A stretch of 48,530 nt of DNA from Spirogloea muscicola. Taxonomy: Eukaryota; Streptophyta; Zygnematophyceae; Spirogloeales; Spirogloeaceae. A program made the translations under genes and the position numbers. Each line of letters begins with the position of its first letter. Position 1 is the first letter of the stretch. The notes below the pieces were generated by a model. That model saw only the letters and a program-made list of their open reading frames with translations. It made no database searches and was not told where the DNA came from. The DNA is taken from the NCBI GenBank assembly GCA_009602725.1, contig WELB01000291.1:46898-95427 (forward strand), written 5' to 3'. Below, piece by piece: positions 47,816-48,530 of this stretch.

Positions 47816-47949
47816 GGGGAGCTACCTTCGCCGTGAGCTGAGCAGCCGAAGCTGCGAGACGAAGTGGTCAGATGGCTGCGTGCCCCAACGGGGAGCTGGC
47901 AGACGAGGCAGCAGCTTCAAAGGAAACGCAGCAATAGAAGACAGAAAGA

Positions 47950-48420
47950 GTGGGACAGCTCTCAACTTAGCTCATTCTTTTTTGGGCTCGCTTTTCCAGC
48001 CCCTATCCTCAATATAGGCGCCCCCTTTCTTCCTAGCGTGCTCAGGCTAATGCCTTGCACCAGAAAGCTGGACGAGCTCTAGTTGGTGGTAGAAGGGCTT
48101 CGTATCTGACATCTAGTATTCAGGCATCGATTAGCGACCTTTATGTTTTGACCCGTGGTTACTGAGCGGGTCAATCTGCCGTAGGTTATGTAGGTCTTCA
48201 GATGTGCTTGCCTTTGTACTTGGCCAAGTTGGCCTGCGTTTGTTTCAAATACACGACATTTACTTTCTTCTCAACAGTTCAAGGCGATGATGGCTGAGAG
48301 AAGCCCAGAGAGAGAAAGCGAAGAGAACACGAAGAAGAGAGAGAAGGCGCGCGGTGCGCATGAAATTAAAGCGAGGCCAATTCAAGCCATTACATTGTTC
48401 AGGCAGAAAATGCAGAAAGT
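47950..48420. repeat. Interspersed repeat cluster (copy 5)
   Basis: A T-run plus GGGCT(C/G)G-CTTTT-CCAGCCC hairpin lies near 47979-48003, as at 18861 and 33256. The exact core TGACCCG-N11-CGGGTCA is at 48149-48173, with the flank CCTTTGTACTTGGCCAAG. A reverse-oriented block at 48340-48410 (GAAGGCGCGCGGTGCGCATG ... AAGCCATTACATTGTTCAGG) matches 32940-33005 and, in reverse complement, 18955-19020. Confidence 0.8.
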
Positions 48421-48530
48421 GCAAAGAATGCAGCGCAAAGAATGTGGCTACATGAAAAGACGCCCTATACTAGGAGGGCCGGAGGTGCCACAGAGCGGGG
48501 GGAGCCGTGCTGACGGGGGCCATGTCGACT

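Overview
The window is nuclear DNA of a streptophyte green alga. Every gene is built of many short exons separated by introns of roughly 100-400 bp. All six genes are closest in kind to land-plant families, and two features are typical of Streptophyta: a NAC DNA-binding domain and a plasma-membrane H+-ATPase ending in the land-plant QQxYTV tail. I cannot name the species. Exons were joined by reading frame, splice phase and remembered family alignments; no database search was possible.

Layout. (1) 1-122 is a pure A tract at the window edge. (2) 272-17684 (+) is a 23-exon giant HECT ubiquitin ligase, UPL1/UPL2 type, about 4126 aa. (3) 17685-19377 is intergenic and mostly degenerate repeats. 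(4) 19447-21480 (+) is the 20S proteasome beta-1 subunit, PBA1; its first exon is not found. (5) 21481-22785 is a convergent 3' region. (6) 22786-29669 (-) is a 21-exon plasma-membrane H+-ATPase of 971 aa. (7) 29670-34184 is a 4.5 kb head-to-head intergenic region: a GC-rich promoter side, then repeats. (8) 34185-39113 (+) is a NAC domain joined to a receptor-like-kinase-type pseudokinase, about 1129 aa. (9) 40280-43444 (-), with a probable transit-peptide part up to about 43888, is biosynthetic threonine deaminase. (10) 44040-45180 is a repeat cluster. (11) 45606-47736 (-) is a 6-exon deoxynucleoside kinase of 260 aa. (12) 47950-48530 is another repeat cluster.

The genes are housekeeping functions (protein turnover, proton pumping, isoleucine synthesis, deoxynucleoside salvage) plus one unusual signalling or transcription protein. 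UPL1 and PBA1 both belong to the ubiquitin-proteasome route, but nothing shows that their adjacency is functional.

The main discovery candidate is the NAC-pseudokinase fusion: the end of the NAC domain and the whole kinase-like domain lie in one uninterrupted 2187-nt exon. Also notable are the land-plant-type regulatory tail on the H+-ATPase, two GC-AG introns in threonine deaminase, GCC/CGG triplet tracts at the 5' ends of four genes, and a dispersed repeat family with a 25-bp palindromic core.
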